The notes under the pieces were generated by a model. That model worked only from the letters and a program-made list of their open reading frames with translations. It ran no database searches and was not told where the DNA came from. The position numbers and the translations under genes were made by a program. This document shows, in pieces, positions 1 to 6,798 of a stretch of DNA of 9,406 nt. The first letter of the stretch is position 1. Each line of letters begins with the position of its first letter. The stretch comes from Gammaproteobacteria bacterium (GTDB lineage: Bacteria; Pseudomonadota; Gammaproteobacteria; GCA-001735895): assembly GCA_024763185.1 (NCBI GenBank), contig JANTFY010000074.1:1-9406 (forward strand), in the 5' to 3' direction.

Positions 1-2354
1 CGGACAATGGTGAAATGATCATCATTGAAATGAATCCACGCGTCAGCCGTTCTTCCGCGCTGGCATCGAAGGCGACCGGTTTTCCGATTGCCAAGGTAGC
101 GGCCAAGCTGGCCGCCGGTTACACGCTGGATGAACTGCAAAACGATATTACCGGCGGCGCGACACCGGCCTCGTTTGAGCCTTCTATCGATTACGTGGTC
201 ACCAAGATTCCACGTTTTACCTTTGAGAAATTTCCGCAGGCCGATGACCGCCTGGGTACCCAGATGAAATCAGTGGGCGAGGTCATGGCGATCGGGCGCA
301 GTTTCCAGGAATCCTTCCAGAAAGCGTTGCGTGGCCTGGAGACGGGTGTCGATGGACTGGATGAAATCCTCGATCAGGATGAATTAAACGCCGAGCAACT
401 GGAGGATATCTATCGCAAGGAATTGCGCCTGCCGGGTGCACACCGTGCCTGGTACCTGGCGGATGCTTTCCGTTCCGGTTACAGCGTGCAACGGTTGTTT
501 GAATTGACCGCGATCGACCCGTGGTTCCTGGTGCAGGTTGAAGACATCGTCAAAACCGAGCAGTCACTCAAAACGCGTGATTTAAGCTCTATTTCTGCGC
601 AAGAGTTTTTTAACCTGAAACGCAAGGGTTTTTCCGATCGTCGCCTGGCCAGGTTGCTTGAGGTCGATGAGTTGGAGGTGTCGACTGCAAGACGAAATCT
701 CGATGTACGTCCGGTGTATAAACGCGTGGATACCTGTGCCGCGGAGTTTGCTTCATCAACCGCCTATCTCTATTCCAGTTATGAAATGGAATGTGAGGCC
801 GATCCCTCGGACCGCGATAAAATTGTCGTGCTCGGCGGTGGCCCCAATCGAATCGGGCAAGGCATTGAATTCGATTACTGCTGCGTGCATGCGGCCATGG
901 CCATGCGGGAAGACGGTTATGAAACCATCATGGTTAATTGCAACCCGGAAACCGTGTCCACCGATTATGACACCTCGGATCGCCTGTATTTTGAGCCGCT
1001 GACACTGGAAGACGTAATGGAGATTATTCATCTCGAGCAGCCCAAAGGCGTTATCGTACAGTTTGGCGGACAGACGCCGCTGAACCTGGCGCGCTCGCTG
1101 GAAGCTGCCGGCGTACCGATCGTGGGCACCACGCCGGATTCGATCGATCTGGCCGAGGATCGTGAGCGTTTTCAGCAAATGATTAACGACCTTAATTTGC
1201 GCCAGCCACCGAACCGCATAACATTCGATGAACAATCCTCGGCCAGGCTGGCCGATGAAGTGGGTTTTCCACTGGTGGTCAGGCCTTCTTACGTACTGGG
1301 TGGCCGGGCCATGGAAATTGTCTACGACCAGGAAGACCTGGCACGTTACATGACCGAGGCGGTGAAAGTGAGCCAGGATTCACCGGTATTGCTGGATCGT
1401 TTCCTGGATGATGCGGTCGAAGTGGATGTGGATGCTATCTGTGATGGCGAGAATGTCTTTATCGGTGGCCTGATGGAGCACATTGAACAAGCCGGTGTGC
1501 ATTCCGGAGATTCTGCCTGTTCATTGCCACCCTATACCCTGCCGGCTCATATTCAACAGGAACTGTGTCGCCAGGTCGAGGCGATGGCTAAAGCGTTGCA
1601 GGTGGTTGGCTTGATGAATACACAGTTTGCCATTCAGGGTGAAGATGTCTATATCCTTGAAGTCAATCCACGGGCATCCAGAACGGTGCCTTTTGTGTCC
1701 AAGGCAACTGGTGTGCCGCTGGCCAAAATAGCCGCGCGTTGTATGGTGGGACAGTCATTGCCTTCGCAGGGTTGTGTTGACCAGGTGGTTCCGGATTTTG
1801 TCGCGGTGAAAGAATCGGTATTCCCGTTTGCGAAGTTCCAGGGCGTTGATCCCATCCTGGGGCCGGAAATGAAATCCACCGGTGAGGTTATGGGTGTGGG
1901 CAAGTCTTTCCCGGAGGCTTTTGCCAAGGGGTTGCTGGCCGCGGGTACTCTGTTGCCTTTAAGCGGCAAGGCCTTTATCAGTGTGCGCGAACCGGATAAG
2001 AAGAACGTGGCCCGGCTCGCTGAAAGTTTGATAAAGCAGGGTTTTTCCATCGTTGCCACCAGCGGTACCGCGCGTACCATTCAGCAGGCGGGGCTGGCCT
2101 GTCAGCAGGTTAACAAGGTCAAGGAAGGTCGCCCGCATATTGTCGACATGATTAAAAATGAAGAGATCTCTTTGATCGTGAATACCACGGAGGGCCGCTC
2201 AGCGATCGCGGATTCCTATGAAATCCGGCGTGAAGCGCTTATGCACGGGGTGAGTTATACTACAACGTTGGCAGGCGGGTTGGCCACCAGCATGGCTATC
2301 GATCATCGTGATGTCAAAGAAGTCTACCGCTTGCAAAGTTTGCATTCGGGTTGA
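1..2354 (+). CDS. carB: Carbamoyl-phosphate synthase large subunit, 3' part
   Basis: The 5' end is cut off by the window edge; the first complete codon is at position 3 and the stop is TGA at 2352-2354. About 783 residues are present, and counting back suggests a full protein of ~1073 residues, the size of E. coli CarB. The ATP-dependent synthase uses glutamine-derived ammonia and bicarbonate to make carbamoyl phosphate for pyrimidine and arginine synthesis, paired with CarA. Visible parts in order: the end of the first ATP-grasp (carboxyphosphate) domain with E-M-N-P-R-V near position 27; the oligomerisation domain at about 340-790; the second ATP-grasp (carbamoyl-phosphate) domain from about 815, beginning VLGGGPNRIGQGIEFDY and containing EVNPRASRTVPF near 1660; and the C-terminal MGS-like allosteric domain from about 1945. 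That last domain keeps the TSGT, NKV and NTT segments and a TTL segment, which in E. coli bind IMP/UMP and ornithine, so the effector sites look intact. carA should lie upstream. Confidence 0.98.
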   Translation, partial: DNGEMIIIEMNPRVSRSSALASKATGFPIAKVAAKLAAGYTLDELQNDITGGATPASFEPSIDYVVTKIPRFTFEKFPQADDRLGTQMKSVGEVMAIGRSFQESFQKALRGLETGVDGLDEILDQDELNAEQLEDIYRKELRLPGAHRAWYLADAFRSGYSVQRLFELTAIDPWFLVQVEDIVKTEQSLKTRDLSSISAQEFFNLKRKGFSDRRLARLLEVDELEVSTARRNLDVRPVYKRVDTCAAEFASSTAYLYSSYEMECEADPSDRDKIVVLGGGPNRIGQGIEFDYCCVHAAMAMREDGYETIMVNCNPETVSTDYDTSDRLYFEPLTLEDVMEIIHLEQPKGVIVQFGGQTPLNLARSLEAAGVPIVGTTPDSIDLAEDRERFQQMINDLNLRQPPNRITFDEQSSARLADEVGFPLVVRPSYVLGGRAMEIVYDQEDLARYMTEAVKVSQDSPVLLDRFLDDAVEVDVDAICDGENVFIGGLMEHIEQAGVHSGDSACSLPPYTLPAHIQQELCRQVEAMAKALQVVGLMNTQFAIQGEDVYILEVNPRASRTVPFVSKATGVPLAKIAARCMVGQSLPSQGCVDQVVPDFVAVKESVFPFAKFQGVDPILGPEMKSTGEVMGVGKSFPEAFAKGLLAAGTLLPLSGKAFISVREPDKKNVARLAESLIKQGFSIVATSGTARTIQQAGLACQQVNKVKEGRPHIVDMIKNEEISLIVNTTEGRSAIADSYEIRREALMHGVSYTTTLAGGLATSMAIDHRDVKEVYRLQSLHSG

Positions 2355-2400
2355 ACATCCCCTATTTTTATCTTTTTAAATTTATCAATCAGGCAGTTTT

Positions 2401-2877
2401 ATGAGTCAGGTTCCCATTACGGCCGCAGGCGCGGAACGTTTAAAAGAAGAGTTAAAAGAACTGAAGTCGGTCAAACGTCCGGCTGTAATCGAAGCCATTG
2501 CCGTTGCCCGTGAGCACGGTGATTTGAAGGAAAATGCCGAGTACCATGCAGCGCGCGAACAACAGGGTTTTATTGAAGGCCGTATCAAGGAACTGGAAGC
2601 CGTGGTCTCAAATGCGCAACTGATTGATGTTACCAAGTTGCCGCAGACCGGCCGGGTGGTTTTCGGTTGCACGGTGGATCTGGTCGATATTGAAACCGAA
2701 GAAGCGGTGACCTACCAGATTGTGGGCGATATCGAAGCCGATATCAGTCATAACCGCATCGCCATCAGTTCCCCGATAGCGCGAGCCTTGATCGGGAAGG
2801 AAGAGGGGGAGGATATAGTGTTCGAAGCCCCGGGTGGCACCAAGGAGTATGAGATTTCTGCGGTGCATTACCGCTAG
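2401..2877 (+). CDS. greA: Transcription elongation factor GreA
   Basis: 158 residues, the same length as E. coli GreA and collinear with it. GreA enters the RNA polymerase secondary channel and stimulates cleavage of backtracked transcripts. The N-terminal coiled coil (about residues 8-75) carries at its tip the motif REHGDLKENAEYHAAREQQG, with the catalytic acidic pair D41 and E44. The C-terminal FKBP-like domain (about 80-158) contains the conserved SPIARALIGKEEGE segment. The ATG is preceded by AGG at 2391-2393, seven bases upstream. The 46-base gap after carB is T-rich and has no convincing hairpin, so read-through from carB is possible. A weak promoter-like pair also overlaps the end of carB (TTGAAC at 2351-2356, TTTAAA at 2375-2380, 18-base spacer), but I would not rely on it. 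Its 3' end holds a likely terminator. Confidence 0.98.
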   Translation: MSQVPITAAGAERLKEELKELKSVKRPAVIEAIAVAREHGDLKENAEYHAAREQQGFIEGRIKELEAVVSNAQLIDVTKLPQTGRVVFGCTVDLVDIETEEAVTYQIVGDIEADISHNRIAISSPIARALIGKEEGEDIVFEAPGGTKEYEISAVHYR

Positions 2878-2884
2878 ATTTTTT
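2860..2884 (+). terminator. Probable intrinsic terminator of greA, overlapping its stop codon
   Basis: A 5-bp GC-rich stem GCGGT (2860-2864) / ACCGC (2870-2874) with loop GCATT is followed after four bases by six T residues (2879-2884). The stem lies in the last codons of greA, so the gene encodes its own terminator. The stem is short and the T-run slightly displaced, so efficiency is uncertain. In the opposite direction there is no T-run after the hairpin, so it would not be a classic terminator for the convergent yhbY. Confidence 0.6.
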
Positions 2885-3191
2885 AGCCCTTAAGTATTTT
2901 GTTAAAGTGCTGACTGTCCGGGTTTTGTCGAAATACAACCACGACATGACCAATCGTCTGGATCAGATCGGCTTTCAGAAAATCACAGATTTCTTCGATA
3001 AGCGCTTTTTTGTCGGTTTTATCCAGCGCCGGTATGCGAATCTTGATCAGTTGATGATGGTTGATCGCGGCTTCCAGTTCATCTAACACGTTTTCACTTA
3101 ATCCGTGCTGACCTATCATGACCACCGGTTTTAGTTTCAAGCGATGAGATTCGGCTCTTAAGTTGCGTACCTGTAGACTGGATAAAGACAT
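2883..3191 (-). CDS. yhbY: CRS1/YhbY-domain RNA-binding protein, ribosome assembly
   Basis: 102 residues, one CRM (CRS1-YhbY) domain making up the whole protein; E. coli YhbY has 97. The family is a small alpha-beta RNA-binding fold associated with pre-50S ribosomal particles; its exact role is not settled. The hallmark KPVVMIGQHGLS (residues 21-32) contains the G-x-x-G loop (27-30), followed by the HHQLIKIRI strand at about 45-53. The C-terminal QTIGHVVVVFRQ strand matches the family IGKTLVLYR segment. The start is ATG at 3191-3189 and the stop is TAA at 2885-2883. No strong Shine-Dalgarno is visible before the start. The gene converges on greA (stop codons 5 bases apart) and diverges from rlmE, the common gammaproteobacterial arrangement. 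Confidence 0.95.
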   Translation of the reverse strand: MSLSSLQVRNLRAESHRLKLKPVVMIGQHGLSENVLDELEAAINHHQLIKIRIPALDKTDKKALIEEICDFLKADLIQTIGHVVVVFRQNPDSQHFNKILKG

Positions 3192-3214
3192 ATAAGGTTT
3201 CTAATGTGATAAAA

Positions 3215-3232
3215 CGGGCGCGGATTCTAACA
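3215..3232 (-). promoter_or_regulatory. Candidate yhbY promoter: extended -10 with GC-rich discriminator
   Basis: Read on the minus strand, 3232-3224 gives TGTTAGAAT, an extended -10 (TG-n-TAGAAT, hexamer at 3229-3224). It is followed by CCGCGC before the predicted transcription start near 3217-3215, about 25 bases before the yhbY ATG. No good -35 is seen at 16-18 bases spacing, which an extended -10 can tolerate. A GC-rich discriminator is typical of promoters repressed by ppGpp/DksA, which would suit a ribosome-assembly gene; that regulatory reading is inference. Confidence 0.5.
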
Positions 3233-3240
3233 TAGCTGTG

Positions 3241-3246
3241 TAATAT
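3241..3246 (+). promoter_or_regulatory. Possible -10 element for rlmE
   Basis: TAATAT matches the sigma70 -10 consensus at 5 of 6 positions and lies 15 bases before the rlmE ATG at 3262. No acceptable -35 is visible at 16-18 bases upstream, where the sequence is GC-rich and forms the yhbY promoter. If real, the transcript would begin only about 8-10 bases before the start codon. This is a tentative call. Confidence 0.25.
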
Positions 3247-3261
3247 TAATCGATATTGAAT

Positions 3262-3879
3262 ATGGGTAAGTCTAAAAGCTCTCACCGTTGGTTGCAGGAA
3301 CATCATTCGGACCCTTTTGTGTTACAGGCACGCAAGGAAGGTTATCGTTCGCGAGCCGTTTACAAATTGATCGAGCTGCAGGAAAAAGACCATTTCTTGA
3401 AACCCGGGCAATTTGTTATAGACCTGGGTGCAGCTCCCGGAGGCTGGACCGAATTTGCTAGCCAGTTCAGTCATCAAAATGGCCGTATTATTGCCGTCGA
3501 CCTGCTTCCGATCGAACCGATTGCAGATGTAGATATCATTCAGGGTGATTTTACCGAGCAGGGCGTATTGAACCAGATTTTAAGCCTGGTGGATAATTCT
3601 CCGGTTGATCTTGTTTTATCAGATATGGCCCCCAATATTAGTGGTATTGAAACCGTGGACCAGCCCAAATCGATGTATCTGGTTGAGCTGGCGTTTGATC
3701 TTTCTCTTCAGGTGTTGGACAAAAAAGGCAGTTTTGTGGTCAAAATGTTCCAGGGAGAAGGTTTTGATGAAATGGTTAGAGAGTTCAGGAAGATTTTTAA
3801 AGCTGTCCGCTTTCGCAAACCGAAGGCTTCACGGCCACGATCCAGGGAGGTTTACGCGGTCTGCCAGGGATTGAAATAA
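3262..3879 (+). CDS. rlmE: 23S rRNA 2'-O-ribose methyltransferase RlmE (FtsJ/RrmJ)
   Basis: 205 residues from the ATG at 3262; E. coli RlmE has 209. The enzyme uses S-adenosylmethionine to methylate the ribose of a uridine (U2552 in E. coli) in the A loop of 23S rRNA, late in 50S assembly. The Rossmann methyltransferase fold covers nearly the whole chain. The SAM motif VIDLGAAPGGW is at residues 52-62, and the catalytic tetrad is visible as K35 (RAVYK), D121 (LSDMAPN), K161 (SFVVK) and E196 (SREVY). A longer reading from TTG at 3256 adds two residues; I prefer ATG because MGKSKSSHRWLQEH fits the family start. No Shine-Dalgarno is visible before either start. In E. coli the homologue is a heat-shock gene upstream of ftsH; I see no clear heat-shock promoter here. 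Confidence 0.96.
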   Translation: MGKSKSSHRWLQEHHSDPFVLQARKEGYRSRAVYKLIELQEKDHFLKPGQFVIDLGAAPGGWTEFASQFSHQNGRIIAVDLLPIEPIADVDIIQGDFTEQGVLNQILSLVDNSPVDLVLSDMAPNISGIETVDQPKSMYLVELAFDLSLQVLDKKGSFVVKMFQGEGFDEMVREFRKIFKAVRFRKPKASRPRSREVYAVCQGLK

Positions 3880-3905
3880 GCTATAGTTGAAATAGTCTTT
3901 TAAAA

Positions 3906-3939
3906 CTGTATTCAATATGGCAGTTGTGCCAGAATACAG
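3906..3939 (+). other. Nested inverted repeat in the rlmE-ftsH gap
   Basis: The 103-base gap between rlmE and ftsH contains an 8-bp perfect outer stem CTGTATTC (3906-3913) / GAATACAG (3932-3939). Inside it is a 5-bp inner stem TGGCA (3918-3922) / TGCCA (3927-3931) with tetraloop GTTG. The only interruption is a 4-base bulge AATA at 3914-3917 on the left arm. No T-run follows, so it is not a typical intrinsic terminator. It could be an RNA processing or stability element, an ftsH leader structure, or a DNA operator. The hairpin ends 43 bases before the ftsH start codon. Confidence 0.5.
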
Positions 3940-3982
3940 AACAACTTGTTAAATAAGAGTCAAGTACGATTAGGTAAACATT

Positions 3983-5926
3983 GTGAATGATGTAGCAAAA
4001 AATTTAATTCTATGGGTTGTCATTGCGGTAGTCCTGTTGTCGGTTTTCCAGAATTTCGGCGACCGCAGTTCATCCGGTAGAAACATGATTTATTCCGAAT
4101 TCCTGTCACAGGTCAGGTCGGGGCAGGTCAGTGAAGTCCTGATCGAAGGTCAGCAGATTACCGGTAAACTGATCAGTGGTTCCACCTTTTCCACCTACAG
4201 CCCGGAAACCAATAATTCCCCCCTGATCGGTGACCTGGAAAAGGCCGGTGTGCAGATTATGTCCAAACCGCCCGAGCAGCCATCGTTGCTGGCGCACATG
4301 TTTATCAGCTGGTTTCCATTCATAATTCTGATTGGCTTATGGATATTTTTCATGCGCCAGATGCAGGGTGGCGGCGGCGGTCGTGGCGCCATGTCGTTTG
4401 GTAAGTCCAAGGCACGCCTGCTCGGCGAAGACCAGGTCAATGTGACCTTCAATGATGTAGCCGGCGTCGATGAAGCCAAGGAAGATGTGGCCGAACTGGT
4501 CGATTTTCTAAGTGACCCGTCCCGTTTCCAGAAACTGGGCGGCAAGATTCCCCGTGGCGTGTTGATGGTGGGTTCACCCGGTACCGGTAAAACCCTGCTC
4601 GCCAAGGCCATTGCCGGTGAAGCCAAGGTGCCTTTTTTCACTATCTCCGGTTCCGATTTTGTTGAAATGTTTGTCGGTGTCGGCGCCTCGCGTGTACGCG
4701 ATATGTTTGAACAGGCCAAGAAACACAGCCCCTGTATCATCTTTATCGATGAAATCGACGCGGTGGGGCGTCATCGTGGTGCCGGCCTGGGCGGTGGTCA
4801 CGACGAGCGTGAACAGACTCTGAACCAGTTGCTGGTTGAAATGGATGGTTTTGAAGGCAATGAAGGTGTCATTGTGATTGCTGCCACTAACCGTCCCGAT
4901 GTTTTGGATCCTGCACTGTTGAGACCCGGTCGTTTTGACCGCCAGGTGGTGGTGCCTTTACCCGATGTGCGTGGACGTGAACATATTCTCAAGGTGCACA
5001 TGCGCAAGGTACCGGCTGCCGATAATGTCGATGCGATGGTGATTGCACGTGGTACCCCGGGATTTTCCGGCGCCGATCTGGCCAACCTGGTCAATGAAGC
5101 TGCGTTGTTTGCCGCGCGTGCCAATAAAAAACTGGTCAGTATGGAAGAATTCGAGCGCGCCAAGGACAAGATCATGATGGGTGCAGAACGTAAGTCCATG
5201 ATCATGAAAGACGAAGAGAAAAAACTCACTGCGTATCACGAGGCAGGTCATGCCATTGTCGGTCGACTGGTGCCGGAGCATGACCCGGTTTACAAGGTGT
5301 CGATTATTCCACGTGGACGTGCACTGGGTGTCACCATGTTCCTGCCGGAGGATGATCGTTACAGTTACAGCAAGAAACATCTGGAAAGCCAGATCTCCAG
5401 CCTGTTTGGTGGGCGTATTGCGGAAGAGCTAATTTTTGGTAATGATGCTGTGACTACCGGTGCCTCTAACGATATTGAGCGGGCCACAGAACTTGCGCGA
5501 AATATGGTGACAAAATGGGGCTTGTCAGATCGAATGGGGCCACTCACATATACCGAAGATGAAGGTGAAGTATTTCTGGGTAAGTCAGTTACTAAAAGCA
5601 AGATGGTGTCGGATGAGACAGCGCAAGCCATTGATTCTGAAATCCGCGGTATCATCGATCGTAATTATGAGCGCGCAGACAAAATCCTCAATGAAAACAT
5701 GGAAAAACTGCACATGATGGCCGATGCCTTGATGAAATATGAAACCATCGATCTTGGCCAGATAGACTCAATTATGGATGGCAAGGAGCCGGGGCCTCCC
5801 TCAGACTGGAGCAGCTCTGATTCGAGTGGTCCTTCGGATAGCGGCGGAGCCCCCAAAGCAGCTAAAACCGAGGAAAAGAAAAAGGATGAAAAGGCGGATC
5901 TGTCTGATCCGGCCAGCTCACACTAG
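3983..5926 (+). CDS. ftsH: ATP-dependent zinc metalloprotease FtsH
   Basis: 647 residues, the usual length. This hexameric inner-membrane AAA+ protease degrades misassembled membrane proteins and, in E. coli, regulators such as RpoH and LpxC. It starts at GTG; MNDVAKNLILW matches the Pseudomonas-type start, and AGG at 3972-3974 is a good Shine-Dalgarno. In order: membrane segment 1 (about 8-25), periplasmic domain (26-100), membrane segment 2 (about 103-123), and a glycine-rich linker (129-135). The AAA domain has Walker A GSPGTGKT (197-204), pore motif FVG (230-232), Walker B IIFIDE (252-257) and arginine fingers R314/R317. The peptidase domain has the zinc site HEAGH (419-423), with D497 in ASND as third ligand. 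S198 replaces the more usual proline of Walker A, but the nucleotide-binding residues remain. The tail after about 600 is low-complexity, rich in Ser, Asp, Lys and Pro. A strong terminator follows the stop codon. Confidence 0.98.
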   Translation: MNDVAKNLILWVVIAVVLLSVFQNFGDRSSSGRNMIYSEFLSQVRSGQVSEVLIEGQQITGKLISGSTFSTYSPETNNSPLIGDLEKAGVQIMSKPPEQPSLLAHMFISWFPFIILIGLWIFFMRQMQGGGGGRGAMSFGKSKARLLGEDQVNVTFNDVAGVDEAKEDVAELVDFLSDPSRFQKLGGKIPRGVLMVGSPGTGKTLLAKAIAGEAKVPFFTISGSDFVEMFVGVGASRVRDMFEQAKKHSPCIIFIDEIDAVGRHRGAGLGGGHDEREQTLNQLLVEMDGFEGNEGVIVIAATNRPDVLDPALLRPGRFDRQVVVPLPDVRGREHILKVHMRKVPAADNVDAMVIARGTPGFSGADLANLVNEAALFAARANKKLVSMEEFERAKDKIMMGAERKSMIMKDEEKKLTAYHEAGHAIVGRLVPEHDPVYKVSIIPRGRALGVTMFLPEDDRYSYSKKHLESQISSLFGGRIAEELIFGNDAVTTGASNDIERATELARNMVTKWGLSDRMGPLTYTEDEGEVFLGKSVTKSKMVSDETAQAIDSEIRGIIDRNYERADKILNENMEKLHMMADALMKYETIDLGQIDSIMDGKEPGPPSDWSSSDSSGPSDSGGAPKAAKTEEKKKDEKADLSDPASSH

Positions 5927-5934
5927 AAAATGAT

Positions 5935-5963
5935 GAAGACCGGTTTAACCGGTCTTCGTTTTT
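5935..5963 (+). terminator. Strong intrinsic terminator between ftsH and folP
   Basis: A 9-bp perfect stem GAAGACCGG (5935-5943) / CCGGTCTTC (5949-5957) with loop TTTAA is followed by G and five T residues (5959-5963). Two further A-T pairs could extend the stem inward. It begins eight bases after the ftsH stop. It is the clearest terminator in the window, yet the folP start codon is only 13 bases beyond the T-run. It therefore probably acts as a partial terminator setting folP-glmM expression relative to ftsH. Confidence 0.88.
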
Positions 5964-5976
5964 CCATTCGGAAAAC

Positions 5977-6786
5977 ATGATAGATTTTTCGAACATAAAC
6001 CTCATGGGTGTGATTAATACCACGCCCGATTCATTTTCAGATGGCGGTCAATTCCTGGACACCTCAAAAGCCGTCAAACAAGCTCTGATCATGATAGAGC
6101 AGGGTGTCGATATTCTCGACATAGGCGGGGAATCAACCCGCCCAGGGGCTGCTGCTGTTGCCGTTGATGAAGAGCTACGTCGCACCCTTCCGGTTATCAA
6201 GGAAGTTCGCAAGTTATCCGATATCCCCATCTCCATTGATACCAGTAAAGCCGAAGTCATGCTTGCGGCCGCTGACGTCGGTGCAGACCTTATCAACGAT
6301 GTGTGGGCGTTAAGACGTGAAGGTGCGCTGGAAGCTGCCAAAAAAACCGGGTTGCCAGTCTGCCTGATGCACATGCGCGGCGAACCAGCAACCATGCAGG
6401 AAGATCCCCAATACCAAAATGTGGTTCTGGAGGTTAGGCATTTTTTACGGGAGCGTCTGGACATGGCGCTAGATGCCGGCATTCCTAAGAAAAAATTATT
6501 GATTGATCCGGGGTTTGGGTTCGGTAAAAGCCTACAACAGAATCTGCAGTTGTTGAATGCATTGCCGGATTTCAAATCCATGGGTTTTCCGCTGCTTGTC
6601 GGTCTGTCGCGTAAAAGCATGATCGGTACAATTCTCGATAAACCCGTCGAGGAAAGACTTTTTGGTAGTATCTCGGCTGCCGTTATTGCTGCCATGTTGG
6701 GGGCGAATATTATACGTGTGCACGATGTCGCAGAAACCCACGACGCCCTGGCTATACTCAAAGCCTTAAAATCAATGTCGAAATAA
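5977..6786 (+). CDS. folP: Dihydropteroate synthase FolP
   Basis: 269 residues; E. coli FolP has 282, and this one has a shorter N-terminus and C-terminus. The enzyme condenses 6-hydroxymethyl-7,8-dihydropterin pyrophosphate with p-aminobenzoate to give dihydropteroate for folate synthesis, and is the sulfonamide target. The TIM-barrel signatures are all present: MGVINTTPDSFSDGG (10-24), DIGGESTRPGA (48-58), the pterin-site residues INDV (106-109) and DPGFGFGK (177-184), SRKS with K213, and RVHD with R247 and H249. F20 and P56 correspond to E. coli F28 and P64, whose substitution gives sulfonamide resistance; both are wild type here. The ATG is the first plausible start: the frame stays open upstream but has no suitable start codon nearby. 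GGA lies only four bases before the ATG. It is coupled to glmM, 12 bases downstream. Confidence 0.97.
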   Translation: MIDFSNINLMGVINTTPDSFSDGGQFLDTSKAVKQALIMIEQGVDILDIGGESTRPGAAAVAVDEELRRTLPVIKEVRKLSDIPISIDTSKAEVMLAAADVGADLINDVWALRREGALEAAKKTGLPVCLMHMRGEPATMQEDPQYQNVVLEVRHFLRERLDMALDAGIPKKKLLIDPGFGFGKSLQQNLQLLNALPDFKSMGFPLLVGLSRKSMIGTILDKPVEERLFGSISAAVIAAMLGANIIRVHDVAETHDALAILKALKSMSK

Positions 6787-6798
6787 AAGAGAGTTTAA

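Noticed and set aside
2332..2344. 13-base palindrome TGCAAAGTTTGCA near the end of carB
   Set aside because: It lies in coding sequence (Leu-Gln-Ser-Leu-His) and no known operator fits it. A single 6-bp dyad of this kind can arise by chance.
2348..2378. Possible terminator after carB: GGG...CCC followed by a T-rich stretch
   Set aside because: Only a 3-bp stem is possible, with a mismatch next to it. The T-rich run alone is not enough to call a terminator.
3256..3261. TTG at 3256 as the rlmE start
   Set aside because: It adds only two residues before an ATG that fits the family N-terminus, and no ribosome binding site supports it.
3887..3918. Possible promoter for ftsH, sigma70 or heat-shock type, with TTGAAA at 3887-3892
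   Set aside because: TTGAAA is a good -35-like match, but at 16-18 bases spacing the -10 matches poorly, and at 13-14 bases the sequence does not fit the C-rich heat-shock -10. It is not called as a feature.
4195..4740. 181-residue open frame antisense to ftsH, and other antisense frames over ftsH, carB and tpiA
   Set aside because: They mirror conserved coding frames, have low-information composition, and show no family resemblance or independent expression signals.
6048..6761. 237-residue open frame antisense to folP
   Set aside because: Its translation is Ser/Arg/Ala-rich with no recognisable domain, it has no ribosome binding site or promoter, and it fully overlaps a well-supported folP. 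It is a shadow frame.
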